Source: Archivesica marissinica (Eukaryota; Mollusca; Bivalvia; Venerida; Vesicomyidae). Taken from it: a DNA stretch of 64,000 bases. Of the stretch, positions 51,906 to 63,513 are shown one piece after another; the first letter of the stretch is position 1, and the number at the start of each line of letters is the position of its first letter. The DNA is taken from the NCBI GenBank assembly GCA_014843695.1, contig CM026398.1:45762443-45826442 (forward strand), written 5' to 3'. A program made the position numbers and the translations under genes. The notes below the pieces were generated by a model that was not told the DNA's origin, made no database searches, and saw nothing but the letters and a program-made list of their open reading frames with translations.

Positions 51906-52470
51906 GTATAAATATTGTGCAATATTCTGTAACCAGCTAGACAAAGACATGACATATTAAAAGCAACATTAAATAACTTTCATAAAAGAGAAAAAAAATT
52001 CATACTTCGTTATCAAAACCACATAAAATTATATTTCTGAAATGCAATATTATCAACAATGATCTCGTAATAACAGCAGCAGCTATATTCACAATAAAAC
52101 ATACAATAACAATAGTTGCTATGTATTAATTTATTCATTCCAGGATAATCTCCTAACGCACACACAAGCAAGCTGTATACGTAGCCATGAGATAATATAC
52201 AATCACAGTGCACATCCTAACTAACTCTTTCCAAAATATTTGCAAAAATACAAGAGCTGAAAAATGGAATATATCTTAAATATGCAATAAAATCCAAATT
52301 ACGTATATTTTACGGTACTGTATATACTCTACAATAAGACAATATTTTTATTTGCTCGAAGAACTAAAATGGTCCACTGACTTATGGCTTGGTCGAGTCT
52401 GAAAAAACGTAAATATTTATTCTTATTTTGATAAATGAACCAGTCCAGTCCTGTGTCATTTTATATTACA
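51906..52470. other. Unrecognised AT-rich stretch
   Basis: No exon, SINE or inverted repeat was recognised. It includes the intron or intergenic sequence upstream of the first exon in the window. Confidence 0.4.
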
Positions 52471-52719
52471 GGTATAGTTTTCGCACACTATATTGGCTCA
52501 CCCTAAATATAGAAACATAAATAAACACATTCGATATGTATTGAGTTCAATAAATGCACGTTCTTTTGTACTTGTAAAGCACATCGTCTGGGATTTTTTA
52601 GCTAGATGTGCTTTTTAGTACAAACACGTGCATTTATTGAACTCAATACATATCGAATGTGTTTATTTATGTTTCTATATTTAGGGTGAGCCAATATAGT
52701 GTGCGAAAACTATACATCT
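52471..52719. repeat. Long near-perfect inverted repeat, arms of about 110 bp
   Basis: Left arm from TATAGTTTTCGCACACTATA to AAGCACATC, right arm the near-exact complement ending GTGCGAAAACTATA. The spacer is about 20 bp. No coding sequence in the loop. Confidence 0.93.
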
Positions 52720-52898
52720 TGACCATTGTTTGATTGCAACTACTTTGATAGAGTTTATGGAACAGGAAGTTTCTGCATATAGCTGTTTTCTGATGTATTC
52801 TATAGTACCACCATCACTTATAAAGAGGCCGACTTATGGCCAAGTGTATACGGTATTTGTTAATTTCCTGGTATATAAGCAGACATAAAAACAAGTGT

Positions 52899-53015
52899 GG
52901 CCACATATACGCTTTCATCCGCGCCGACGAGAGTGATTAATTTAATTAAATTAAGTTGTTAGAACTTGCTTCGCAATCGTTGTAAAATAAAAAATGTTTA
53001 AACTAAAACAAGTGT
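52899..53015 (+). mobile_element. SINE family A, 3' end fragment
   Basis: CACATATACGCTTTCATCCG, GAGAGTGATTAATTTAATTA, CTTGCTTCGCAATCGTTGTA. Confidence 0.75.
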
Positions 53016-53145
53016 TTCTGAAATCCTATTCATTGTACACCTATAGGTTTGCATTCCTGTAAGCCCAGTAATGTTTGCCATAATTAAATTTTGTGTTTAT
53101 CTTAACTATTAGCATGAAAATGCTGTCTCCAAATACCATATACAG

Positions 53146-53292
53146 TCAAACCTGTGTTAGTGGTCACCTCTACAGTCAAACCTGTGTTAGTGGTCACCTC
53201 TACAGTCAAACCTGTGTTAGTGGTCACCTCTACAGTCAAACCTGTGTTAGTGGTCACCTCTACAGTCAAACCTGTGTTAGTGGTCACCTCTA
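53146..53292. repeat. 30-bp array made from a MITE terminus, 5 copies
   Basis: Unit ACAGTCAAACCTGTGTTAGT GGTCACCTCT, starting exactly with the terminal inverted repeat of the element. Confidence 0.92.
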
Positions 53293-53538
53293 TTAACCCT
53301 TTCAACCCCAAGTAACTGACATGGACTGGTGCATGCTATTTTTAAACCAATAAATTAATAAGAAAATTACATTTGGACCAGTTCATTTATCAAAATGGGT
53401 AATTTTATCTAAAAATAGTAATAATTATTACTGGCAAAAATGTGCAGATCCTGATGAGACGGCTCGTTACGAGCCGGCTCATCTGGATCTACACTTTCCA
53501 TAGGCCTATTTAGAGGCCTGTGGGGTTGAAAGGGTTAA
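53293..53538. mobile_element. piggyBac-like MITE, nested
   Basis: TTAACCCTTTCAACCCCAAG to GGGGTTGAAAGGGTTAA; centre CGGCTCGTTACGAGCCGG is palindromic. Confidence 0.85.
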
Positions 53539-53813
53539 GCAGCCAACCTGTATTAAGCAGCCAGTTTCCAGATTCCCAATATGCTGTTTTATTATACATT
53601 TGACCTCTATTAAGCAGCCACCTGTGCTAAGCAGCCACTTTCTATGAATCCCTTGGGTGGCTGCTTAAGACAGGTTTGACTGTATACTCGCTTATCTAAC
53701 CATTCATAGTTTACTCCTGAATTAGGTGTGGAAGCGAGGGGCAGCGGTCAGTGTTGTCTAATAGGTATATTTACAAATGACCTCTTATCGTACAAAATCT
53801 GGCAAGTTATTAA

Positions 53814-54485
53814 TTAACCCATTCAAATACATGTACAAGTAACTGACATGAACTGGTGCATGATATTTAACCCATTCAACACCAAGTAACTGACATGGAT
53901 TGGTGCATGATATTTAACCCATTCAACACCAAGTAACTGACATGGACTGGTGCATGATATTTAACCCATTCAACACCAAGTAACTGACATGGATTGGTGC
54001 ATGATATTAACCCATTCAACACCAAGTAACTCACATGGACTGGTGCATGATATTTAACCCATTCAACACCAAGTAACTAACATGGACTGGTGCATGATAT
54101 TTAACCCATTCAAGACCAAATAACACATGGACTGGTGCATGATATTTAACCCAATCAACACCAAGTAACTGACATGGACTGGTGCATGATATTTAACCCA
54201 TTCAACACCAAGTAACTAACATGGACTGGTGCATGATATTTAACTCATTCAACACCAAGTAACTGACATGGACTGGTGCATGATATTTAACCTATTCAAC
54301 ACCAAGTAACTGACATGGACTGGTGCATGATATTATTAACCCAATAAATTAGAAAGTTCATTTATCAAAATTGGTAATTTGGTCTAAAGATAGTAATATT
54401 ACTGGCACAAAATGCAGATCCTGCAGCTCATATGGCTCTACATTTTGTGTATGTCTATTTAGAGGTATGTAGTGTTGAAAGGGTA
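53814..54485. mobile_element. piggyBac-like MITE with its terminus tandemly amplified
   Basis: The left 47 bp (ACCCATTCAACACCAAGTAA, CTGACATGGACTGGTGCATG, ATATTTA) occurs about eleven times (53814-54345). One ordinary body follows, ending GTGTTGAAAGGGTAA. Confidence 0.88.
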
Positions 54486-55020
54486 AATGCACACATTTGG
54501 GACCAGTCTTACATGTGGCAATCTAACAAACATAAACTGGTTACAAAAATTAACCAGCCTACTGTAAATTACAGACAATTTGATGCAAATTATGATGTTG
54601 CAAAATTACAAGTTTGTGAATAATGATGACATAAAATCTGTCAGAAATAAAACACAAAATTACAATAAAAGTTTTTTAAGAAGACAAAAAAAGAAGTATA
54701 TAGGCAGACAGTTTGTGGTTATTATACAGTTGATTACAGGGGAGGGGAATATAACAGTTACTGTACAAGATTTGTAACATTTATCATTCCACAGAGAGCA
54801 TTCCTGTAGTTATGCTATTACGTAATCGACATAGAAATGACACATAAAAGCTGACTTGTTAACCATTATACACATAATCTCAAATTTATTTCAATTAAGA
54901 TGGGTGGAATTCCATACTAATGTCTGCTGAAAGTACCGACCTTGAAGCAACAACACGTTAAATAAAATGAGGAAACTGGAAAAAACTGGACAATTTTGAC
55001 TGAGCTGTCGTTATTATTTA

Positions 55021-55266
55021 TTCAACCCATTTCATTCTGGATACATTTAAAGGCTTTTGCAAACAACATAGATCCAGATCAGCCGCAGCGTGACATGTGC
55101 TGATCAGGATCTATGTTGTTTGCTACATAGCGAAGTGTCTTAGCAAAGATCATCTGAATAGCAAACAGTATAGAGCCTGATCAGATGGCACGTTCCATGG
55201 CGGCTGATCTGGCTTTATGTTCTTTGCAAATACTGTTTGAACGGTATCCAGAATCAAATGGGTTAA
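55021..55266. mobile_element. piggyBac-like MITE, 'CCCATTTCATTC' family
   Basis: Left TTCAACCCATTTCATTCTGG (TTAA mutated), right ATCAAATGGGTTAA. Confidence 0.8.
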
Positions 55267-55423
55267 GAAATGAAACACAGACAAGCTTAGTATTATTCAT
55301 TGGGTTATGAATAACATTGAGTGTAACTACAGTGCATGGATGTTGAATTACTTCATGCATACCTTAAGCCCACCCCGATGCTATTCATACCCTGATGTAT
55401 AATACTAAGTTAGTTATTTAGCA

Positions 55424-55590
55424 TAGTTTATACAAATTTAGTTTAGCTCGATTGCGAAACAAGTTATTATAACTTATATTAATCACTCTCGAAACCTCAT
55501 TCCTGATGTAATCCATCGCCACAAGGGAGAGAAGAGGTAATGTGGAATTAAATACCTTGCCTAAGGGTAAAATCGTAACGGCTCATATGG
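55424..55590 (-). mobile_element. SINE family B, head missing
   Basis: TACAAATTTAGTTTAGCTCG through GCCTAAGGGTAAAATCGTAA, then unrelated sequence. Confidence 0.78.
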
Positions 55591-55615
55591 GGCTCTCGCA
55601 CCGAGCTGTAGTATG

Positions 55616-55860
55616 TTCATTTGTTTGTTTGTTTGTTTGTTTGTTTGGGATTTACGCTTTCATCAGCACCATTTTGGGCTATATCGCCGATGGGTATCTT
55701 ACATAGCAACACCTTTCGTGGGCAGAATCCAGCGGTTAACCAGTACTTGGTGCCCCAACCTCCGTAAGAAACTGCCAACATTTTCATATAAATTAAACAC
55801 GGCCTAAGTAGGACTCTAACCCGTGATGACTGTGGTATGAGAATACTCAGCACTACAGTG
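55616..55860 (-). mobile_element. SINE family D with TTTG microsatellite, joined to an array
   Basis: (TTTG)n at 55618-55646, then GCTTTCATCAGCACCATTTT and AACTGCCAACATTTTCATAT. The tRNA-like head degenerates into the 28-bp array that follows. Confidence 0.7.
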
Positions 55861-56718
55861 ATTCTGTGCTGGATTACCCACTGCAGTGATTCTGTGCTGG
55901 ATTACCCACTGCAGTGATTCTGTACTGGATTACCCACTACAGTGATTCTGTGCTGGATTACCCACTGCAGTGATTCTGTGCTGGATTACCCACTGCAGTG
56001 ATTCTGTACTGGATTACCCACTACAGTGATTCTGTACTGGATTACCCACTGCAGTGATTCTGTGCTGGATTACCCACTGCAGTGATTCTGTGCTGGATTA
56101 CCCACTGCAGTGATTCTGTACTGGATTACCCACTGCAGTGATTCTGTACTGGATTACCCACTGCAGTGATTCTGTACTGGATTACCCACTGCAGTGATTC
56201 TGTACTGGATTACCCACTACAGTGATTCTGTACTGGATTACCCACTGCACTGATTCTGTGCTGGATTACCCACTGCAGTGATTCTGTACTGGATTACCCA
56301 CTGCAGTGATTCTGTGCTGGATTACCCACTGCAGTGATTCTGTACTGGATTACCCACTACAGTGATTATGTGCTGAATTACCCACTGCAGTGATTCTGTA
56401 CTGGATTACCCACTGCAGTGATTCTGTGCTGGATTACCCACTGCAGTGATTCTGTACTGGATTACCCACTACAGTGATTCTGTACTGGATTACCCACTAC
56501 AGTGATTCTGTGCTGGATTACCCACTGCAGTGATTCTGTACTGGATTACCCACTGCAGTGATGATTCTGTGCTGGATTACCCACTGCAGTGATTCTGTGC
56601 TGGATTACCCACTGCAGTGATTCTGTACTGGATTACCCACTGCAGTGATTCTGTACTGGATTACCCACTGCAGTGATTCTGTGCTGGATTACCCACTGCA
56701 GTGATTCTGTGCTGAATT
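55850..56718. repeat. 28-bp minisatellite, about 31 copies
   Basis: Unit ATTCTGTACTGGATTACCCA CTGCAGTG, with GTGCTGG/GTACTGG and CTGCAG/CTACAG variants intermixed. CTGCAG restriction-like palindromes recur in most units. Confidence 0.96.
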
Positions 56719-57098
56719 ACCACAAATGACACCAACAAAAATCACAGATACAGCTAATACCAGCTTTGCTACAGTGAAATAAGGTACTTGAATACCTAAC
56801 AAAGCACATTCCAGTGCTAACTTTTATTCTTTAATTTAGTTTTTTATATATAATTTCCATATTCTTCCTTGGAATCATCTGTGAATGGTCTCGTCTGAAT
56901 TGTCTCTTCCTGGTGACTGTAACAAGTACCCATCATGCATAATTTGGAGAAAATATGCAACAAAATTATTTACCTTAATTTCATACAAATTTCATTCTCA
57001 GCATGTTATGAATTATTAAGGCTGAAATTTGCAGGTAAGAAATCATCCTAAGTTTGCTGTCCTATTGGACAAAATAAATGAACAAATAATAATTATTA

Positions 57099-57333
57099 GT
57101 TTATACAAATTTATTTTAGCTCGATTGCGAAACAAGTTCTTTCAACTTATATTAATCACTCTCGAGACCTCATTCCTGATGGAATCCATCGCCATGAAGG
57201 AGAGAGAAGAGGCAATGTGGAATTTAAATGCCTTGCCTAAGGGCACAATCATAATGGCTCCAGCGGGGCTCGAACTCCGGACTGTTTGCACCTGAAGCGT
57301 ACGCGCATCCACTGCGCTATCACGACTTCCACA
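57099..57333 (-). mobile_element. SINE family B, full length
   Basis: TACAAATTTATTTTAGCTCG at the tail, GGGGCTCGAACTC as inverted B box, CCACTGCGCTATCACGACTT as inverted A box region. Confidence 0.87.
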
Positions 57334-57544
57334 ATAATAATTATTGCGAACAGTTCCGTAATTGAATCAATATGTAAACATCAAAGTGTGAGCACCTTTA
57401 ATACATACTGCCAATTAAGATTGCCTGTACAGATTAAACATGTCATATGTTCAAACAAACCCACAACCTGCTCATATATGTTCAAAGGCTACTCTGGTAT
57501 AAACAGTTACTATGCCTAGCTCCTCACAATCATAATTTCATAAT

Positions 57545-58022
57545 AAAGGCTATTCTAGCAAATAATTGTATATGAACACACGATATAAGCAGAATTATTT
57601 CAATAATCTAGCAAATATTTGCATATAAGTGCACAATATAAGCAGAATTATTTTAATGTCTATTCTAGCAAATATTTGCATATCAGTACACAATATATCG
57701 GTAAGCAGAATTATGTCAATCTCTATTCTAGCAAATATTTGCATATCAGTACACACTATATCGGTAAGCAGAATTATTTCAATGTCTATTCTAGCAAATA
57801 TTTGCATATCAGTGCACAATATAAGCAGAATTATTTCAATCTCTATTCTAGCAAATATTTGCATATCAGTACACAATATATCGGTAAGCAGAATTATTTC
57901 AATGTCTATTCTAGCAAATATTTGCATATAAGTACACAATATATCGGTAAGCAGAATTATGTCAATCTCTATTCTAGCAAATATTTGCATATCAGTACAC
58001 AATATAAGCAGAATTATTTCAG
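57545..58022. repeat. About 55/62-bp minisatellite, 8 copies
   Basis: Unit AGCAGAATTATTTCAATCTC, TATTCTAGCAAATATTTGCA, TATCAGTACACAATAT with optional ATCGGTA. Confidence 0.93.
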
Positions 58023-58620
58023 AATTGCATTTTATATTAGTAAGACTGAGCTAATATTTATATTAACTTACTACGAACAGTAATAATAACCGAGACATGT
58101 CAGGTTATTCGGCGTTGTATACAACTGAACATGTTGGTTTTACTGATGTACAGAATAACACTAATTCCTTAGGAGGTATGCAAATGAAAATGCTTGCCCA
58201 CACGGTGGTGCAGGAAAAAAACCCATGCTATAATTAATTAAACTTATTTATATGTTTCTTTGCAATGGTAAAGCAGTGGTTTCAATTCTAAATTTACTGG
58301 CTGCAGCGGTACAACACAGTGCACTTGCGGGCATAGATACATAGATTAAAGGTCACATAAATGTGATAAGTGTGATATTTCACATAGAGAATTGACATTC
58401 TATTCCTTTAGAACAAGTATGGGGTCATCTATGCCAAGTTAATTCAAACTCCTTCTATGCACAACAGATATAGGGTTGGGATGGGTGATGACAAACACAC
58501 TGAACTGTGTTCCGCTCCATGTAAATGTATGTATCCAACTTGGTAGATACTTTACAAATAATTACAAGCAAAAAAGCAGGACATGTATCTGAATAGGTAA
58601 GTACGAAAACAAACGAAATT
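58023..58620. other. Unrecognised stretch
   Basis: No exon, SINE or repeat unit was recognised. Confidence 0.4.
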
Positions 58621-58624
58621 GCTG

Positions 58625-59480
58625 ATGTAGAGTTCGGTGATACGGATGGAGGTTATAGAAGTGGATGTAGAGGTCAGAGATGTGGATGAAGATGAAAACA
58701 AATGAAATTGCTGATGTAGAGTTCGGTGATACGGATGGAGGTTATAGAAGTGGATGAAGAGGTCAGAGATGTGGATGAAGAGGTCAGAGATGTGGATGAA
58801 GGGGTCAGAGATGTGGATGAAGGGGTCAGAGATGTGGATGGAGGTATGGAAGTGGGTGGAGCTCAGGGAAGTGGATAGCAGTCAGGGAAGTGGATGGCAG
58901 TCAAGGAAGTGGATGACAGTCAGGGTAGTGGATAGTAGTCAGGGAAGTGGATGGCAGTCAGGGAAGTGGATTACAGTCAGGGTAGTGGATAGTAGTCAGG
59001 GAAGTGGATGGCAGTCAGGAAAATTGATGGCAGTCAGGAAAATGGATGGTAGGCAGGGAAGTGGATGGCGGTCTGGGAAAATGGATGGTAGTCAAGGAAG
59101 TGGATGGAAGTCAGAAATGGATGGTAGTCAGGGAAGTGGATGGTAGTCAGGGAAGTGGATGGTAGTCAGGGAAGTGGATGGCAGCAGTCAGGGTAGTGGA
59201 TGGAGGTCAGGGAAATGGATGGAGGTCAGGGAAGTGGATTGTAGTCATGGAAGAGGATGGCAGTCAGGAATGTGGATGGCAATCAGGGAAGTGGATGGCA
59301 GTCAGGGTAGTGGATGGCAGTCAGGGTAGTGGATAGTAGTCAGAGAAGTGGATGGCAGTCAGGAAAGTGGATAGTAGGCAGGGAAGTGGGTGGCAGTCAG
59401 GGAAGTGGATAGTAGGCAGGGATGTGGATGGCGGTCTGGGAAAATGGATGGTAGTAAGGGGAAGTGGATGGAGGTCAGGG
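58625..59480. repeat. Purine-rich 19-bp minisatellite, about 40 irregular copies
   Basis: Unit GTCAGGGAAGTGGATGGCA, preceded by related 21-bp units (GATGTGGATGAAGAGGTCAGA). Strongly G-rich on the plus strand and C-poor. Confidence 0.92.
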
Positions 59481-59524
59481 AAGCATATGAAATATTTATA
59501 TGATTGTTAGTCAACTAATACTAC

Positions 59525-59897
59525 ATGAACACAAACTTCCAACTATTAGTTAGTTCACACACAAACATGAACTTCCAACTATCAGTTAGTTCACACACAA
59601 ACATGAACTTCCAACTATCAGTTAGTTCATACACAAACATGAACTTCCAACTATCAGTTAGTTCATACACAAACATGAACTTCCAACTATCAGTTAGTTC
59701 ATACACAAACATGAACTTCCAACTATCAGTTAGTTGACACACAAAAACATGACATTCCCAACTATCAGTTAGTTCACACACAAAAACATGATGTTCCCAA
59801 CTATCAGTTAGTTGACACACAAAAACATGAACTTCCAACTATCAGTTAGTTCATACACAAACATGAACTTCCAACTATCAGTTAGTTCACACACAGT
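59525..59897. repeat. 36-bp minisatellite, about 10 copies
   Basis: Unit AACTTCCAACTATCAGTTAG TTCACACACAAACATG. Confidence 0.94.
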
Positions 59898-60061
59898 TCA
59901 AACACTGCAAGAAACACAAATGTTATGCATGAATGATTACACTGAAAGAGAAAGACAAATGGAAATGTTAATGGTTGAAAATGTGCTACTCATTTCCTAT
60001 TGGTTGAACTTTGCTCTCCTAGAATCTCATCAAATATTTGTAAATGGTATAAATACTTCTT

Positions 60062-60303
60062 TTAACCCTTTCAACACCACATACCTCTCAATAAGCTTAC
60101 AAAAAGTGTAGATCCAGATGAGCCGGCTCGTAACGAGCCGTCTCATCAGGATCTGCACTTTTTGCCAGTAATATTACTATTTTTAGACAAAAAGTACCCA
60201 ATTTGATAAATGAACTGGTCCAAATGTAATTTTCTTATTAATTTATTGGTCTGAAAATATCATGCACCAGTCCATGTCAGTTACTTGGGGTTGAATGGGT
60301 TAA
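60062..60303. mobile_element. piggyBac-like MITE, 'CCCTTTCAACACC' family
   Basis: TTAA at 60062-60065 and 60300-60303, palindromic centre GAGCCGGCTCGTAACGAGCC. Confidence 0.85.
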
Positions 60304-60501
60304 ACACTTTGCCTGTCAAGGCTGTTTACTGTAATCAAAATATCCAGCTTGGATAAAGCAAGGTTATTACGGTACCTGCTGTTCAATGTAACGGTGATCA
60401 AAGTAACTAAGGTGGGTTGGTACCTGCTGATGGAGAAAATGACAAGTAACTGAACTTTATTTACTCAAAGTGGCATAAAATCGCACCTAACAAAATATAG
60501 T

Positions 60502-60720
60502 GTGTTTTACCTTTATTTAACGTCACTACCGGTTGCCCATATGAGCGACACTTCCTTAAGATATTAGTTATTTTAGATTGTTGGATGACAGTGCAATAAT
60601 ACAGACAGACTCATTACAGAATCTCCTCTGGTTCTTTTACGTAAAGCACCGACACGAGACCTCGGTTTAACGTCCCATCTGAAAGACTGTTAGGGTCAGA
60701 CGGGGGATCGAACCTGTGAT
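60502..60720 (-). mobile_element. SINE family C, partly deleted
   Basis: GTTTTACCTTTATTTAACGT to GACGGGGGATCGAACCTGTG; short deletions in the body and no head beyond the B box. Confidence 0.8.
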
Positions 60721-60919
60721 GCCTAACAAAACATAAATTATTTCAAGTATTAAAACACCAGTGCTACTACTGTACACATTCTTCTGAAATAATTTGAACA
60801 ATTACTTTCAATCAATAAATGATAATTTTACTATCATACTCTCAAAGGATGAATATATGATTTTTCTGAGAATGGTTATCACCGCCCTGGATCTGTTGAT
60901 TGATTATTAGATTCTAACG

Positions 60920-61247
60920 GCAGTAATCAACTATCGACAGTAATCAACTATCGCAAACAACACGACAGTAATCAACTATCGACAAACAACACACAGTAAT
61001 CAACTATCAGCGGTAATCAACTATCGACAGTAATCAACTATCGACAGTAATCAACTATCGACAGTAATCAACTATCGACAGTAATCAACTATTGACAGTA
61101 ATCAACTATCGGCAGTAATCAACTATCGACAGTAATCAACTATCGACAGTAATCAACTATCGACAGTAATCAACTATCGACAGTAATCAACTATCGGCAG
61201 TAATCAACTATCGACAGTAATCAACTATCAGCAGTAATCAACTATCG
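60920..61247. repeat. 17-bp minisatellite, about 19 copies
   Basis: Unit CGACAGTAATCAACTAT, with CGGCAG and CAGCAG variants and two spacer-containing units near 60953-61000. Confidence 0.94.
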
Positions 61248-61481
61248 CTCTCACTAGGGGTACTTTTGAGATTATTCCAAAATTAATTATGCGCAGGTAC
61301 AAAGGGTGAGATATAGTTGTAAATATTTACAAACAACTGTTGTGATCATTGGTCACACAGCATGGACACTTCTGTTTTTCAGGATATAGACAGACAGTTT
61401 AGTTTATTATAATGTCATTTACTTTACGTCATAGTATAAGAAGCATAGACCATATCAATATCCGGCCATAATTGACCTAGT

Positions 61482-61775
61482 GTGTGTTTTACGTTTATTT
61501 ATCGTCGCTACCGGTTACCTATATGAGCGACGCCTCCTGAAGAGATTAGTAATTTTAGATTTTTGGAAGATAGTGCAATGATACAGACAGAGACCCATTC
61601 CAGAGTCTCCTCTGGTTCTTTTACGTGCACGGTGTACAGCACCGACACGAGACCTCGGTTTAACGTCCCATCTGAAAGACTATTAATTTTATTAGGGTCA
61701 GACGGGGGATCGAACCCGCGATCCCTGGATTACCAGTCCAGCGTGTTACCTCTGGACTACAGATCCGTCTGTTAA
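61482..61775 (-). mobile_element. SINE family C, full length
   Basis: GTTTTACGTTTATTTATCGT to CAGTCCAGCGTGTTACCTCT and GGACTACAGATCCGTCTG. Least diverged copy in the window and the best reference for the unexpanded interior of 935-1570. Confidence 0.9.
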
Positions 61776-61934
61776 TTGACCTATAAAACACTTAATAGTT
61801 TTAAACACATATTAAAACACAATTATAATTGTTTAAAATTCAGCTTTCGATTAAATCCATTTTCATTCTGTATACAATTTATATGTACTAGGTATATATT
61901 ATGAATGAATAAATAAATATGTTTAAACCAATTG

Positions 61935-62634
61935 TAAAATAAAATTATTTACAGAATGGAGGTCATATCTATATGTTGTTTAACTCATTGGCTTGGAACT
62001 TGTTTGCATAACTTGTTATGTTATTTTGTCAATTACGACTTGTTCTTATTACTTGAATACATGTAATTTTGTTTTATGTGGTGAATATTTGGGGAGAATC
62101 TACACTGCAACAGGAAATCTCTTTCATTAGAAATCATTTACCCATTATATTTCTTTATTGCGATTTTATGCTGTTTTAAGAGTGAAATACATTGGCATGG
62201 AAACCAGCTTCTTAAATTTGGTAAGTGGATAGACAAGAGAAAAAGTAAAATTTAGAATTGTACTTCCAATAAATATATATTGGCAGGCAGGCTGACAGGC
62301 GGAGGCAGGCATGTATCAGCTTGCTGTCAAGTAGCTTTCAACAATCGTAGATGCCGGTATCTGTGTGTGTTTTGGATTATTCAAGAGTTCAACCGATGAT
62401 GAAATGAGTAGAGAAGTTAATGATTGGCAACATAACTCCAGAACTAGCTAGTGTACGTTCATATACAAGTGTAGCACTGTCATGTAGTCAAATTCCACTG
62501 AATGTAAAAACTTCCAGCAAAACATTAGTCATACTCCTGTTCACTATGACCCTGACAAGGTTGTTAACATGTGAATGTATTCATTACAAAAAACATATCG
62601 GTACATATTTCAATAAGTACAAACTAAGACAACA
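61935..62634. other. Unrecognised stretch
   Basis: AT-rich with GGCAGGCAGGCTGACAGG near 62282. No exon similar to the missing first Ig1 half or to a signal peptide could be recognised. Confidence 0.4.
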
Positions 62635-62896
62635 TTAACCCATTTCATTCTGGATACATTTAAAGGCTTTTGCAAACAACATAGATCCAGATCAGCCGCA
62701 GCGTCGCTGATCAGGATCTATGTTGTTTGCTACATAGCCAAGTGTCTTAGCAAGATCATCTGAATAGCAAACAGCATAGAGCCTGATCAGATGAAACGTT
62801 CTGTGGCGGCTGATATGGCTCTATTTTCTTTGCAAATACTGTTTGAACAGTATCCAGAATGGTATCCAGAACGGTATCCAGAATGAAATGGGTTAA
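62635..62896. mobile_element. piggyBac-like MITE, 'CCCATTTCATTC' family
   Basis: TTAA at both ends; right terminus carries an extra GGTATCCAGAAT repeat three times, a small start of terminal amplification. Confidence 0.85.
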
Positions 62897-63076
62897 TGCA
62901 TGTATAGAATCTTATTTTGACCTTGGAATAGTCTTTTTTTTACGTTTGGCTCTTTCCGTAACAAATAATAAAAGAAATGATTGTGCATCAATTTTAGCAT
63001 GTTTTAACTCAACACTCATACATTCAATCTGGTCTTTTTGAACAGTCAAATCTTAAACAAAATTACAAACAATTTA

Positions 63077-63240
63077 ACGTTTATACAAATTTATTTTAGC
63101 TCGATTGCGAAACAAGTGATTTCAACTTATATAAATCACTCTCGAGACCTCATTCCTGAATCCATCACCACGAGGAAGAGAGAAGAGGCAACATGGAATT
63201 TAAATGCCTTGCCTTTAAATTCCATGTTTAACTACAAATT
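63077..63240 (-). mobile_element. SINE family B, truncated
   Basis: TATACAAATTTATTTTAGCT to AATTTAAATGCCTTGCC, followed by a short inverted piece TTTAAATTCCATG. Confidence 0.78.
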
Positions 63241-63513
63241 TAACTAAATGGTAAGCACTTGGCTAAACATTAATGGTTTTAACACTTGCCAGAAGCAAAC
63301 TTTTAACAATATAAATAATAATAATTTAATATGAAAGAATTCTTTTTAAGGTGTTGTCATATTTAACACACACCCTTTTTTTACAGCTGACAAACTTCAT
63401 AACATTTTATAAAGTTCTAAAATAATACAATACATTGTTTATAATTTGACAGAAACGTTAACATTTCAAAGAATATTAGCACATGACAATGCTACACCAA
63501 GACGCAATTTGTA

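Larger units (their letters stand above)
53146..53683. mobile_element. ACAGTCAAACCTGT MITE with amplified terminus and a nested MITE
   Basis: The left end is repeated five times (53146-53292), a TTAA MITE is inserted at 53293-53538, and the body resumes at AGCAGCCAACCTGTATTAAG to end GACAGGTTTGACTGTATA. Confidence 0.8.
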
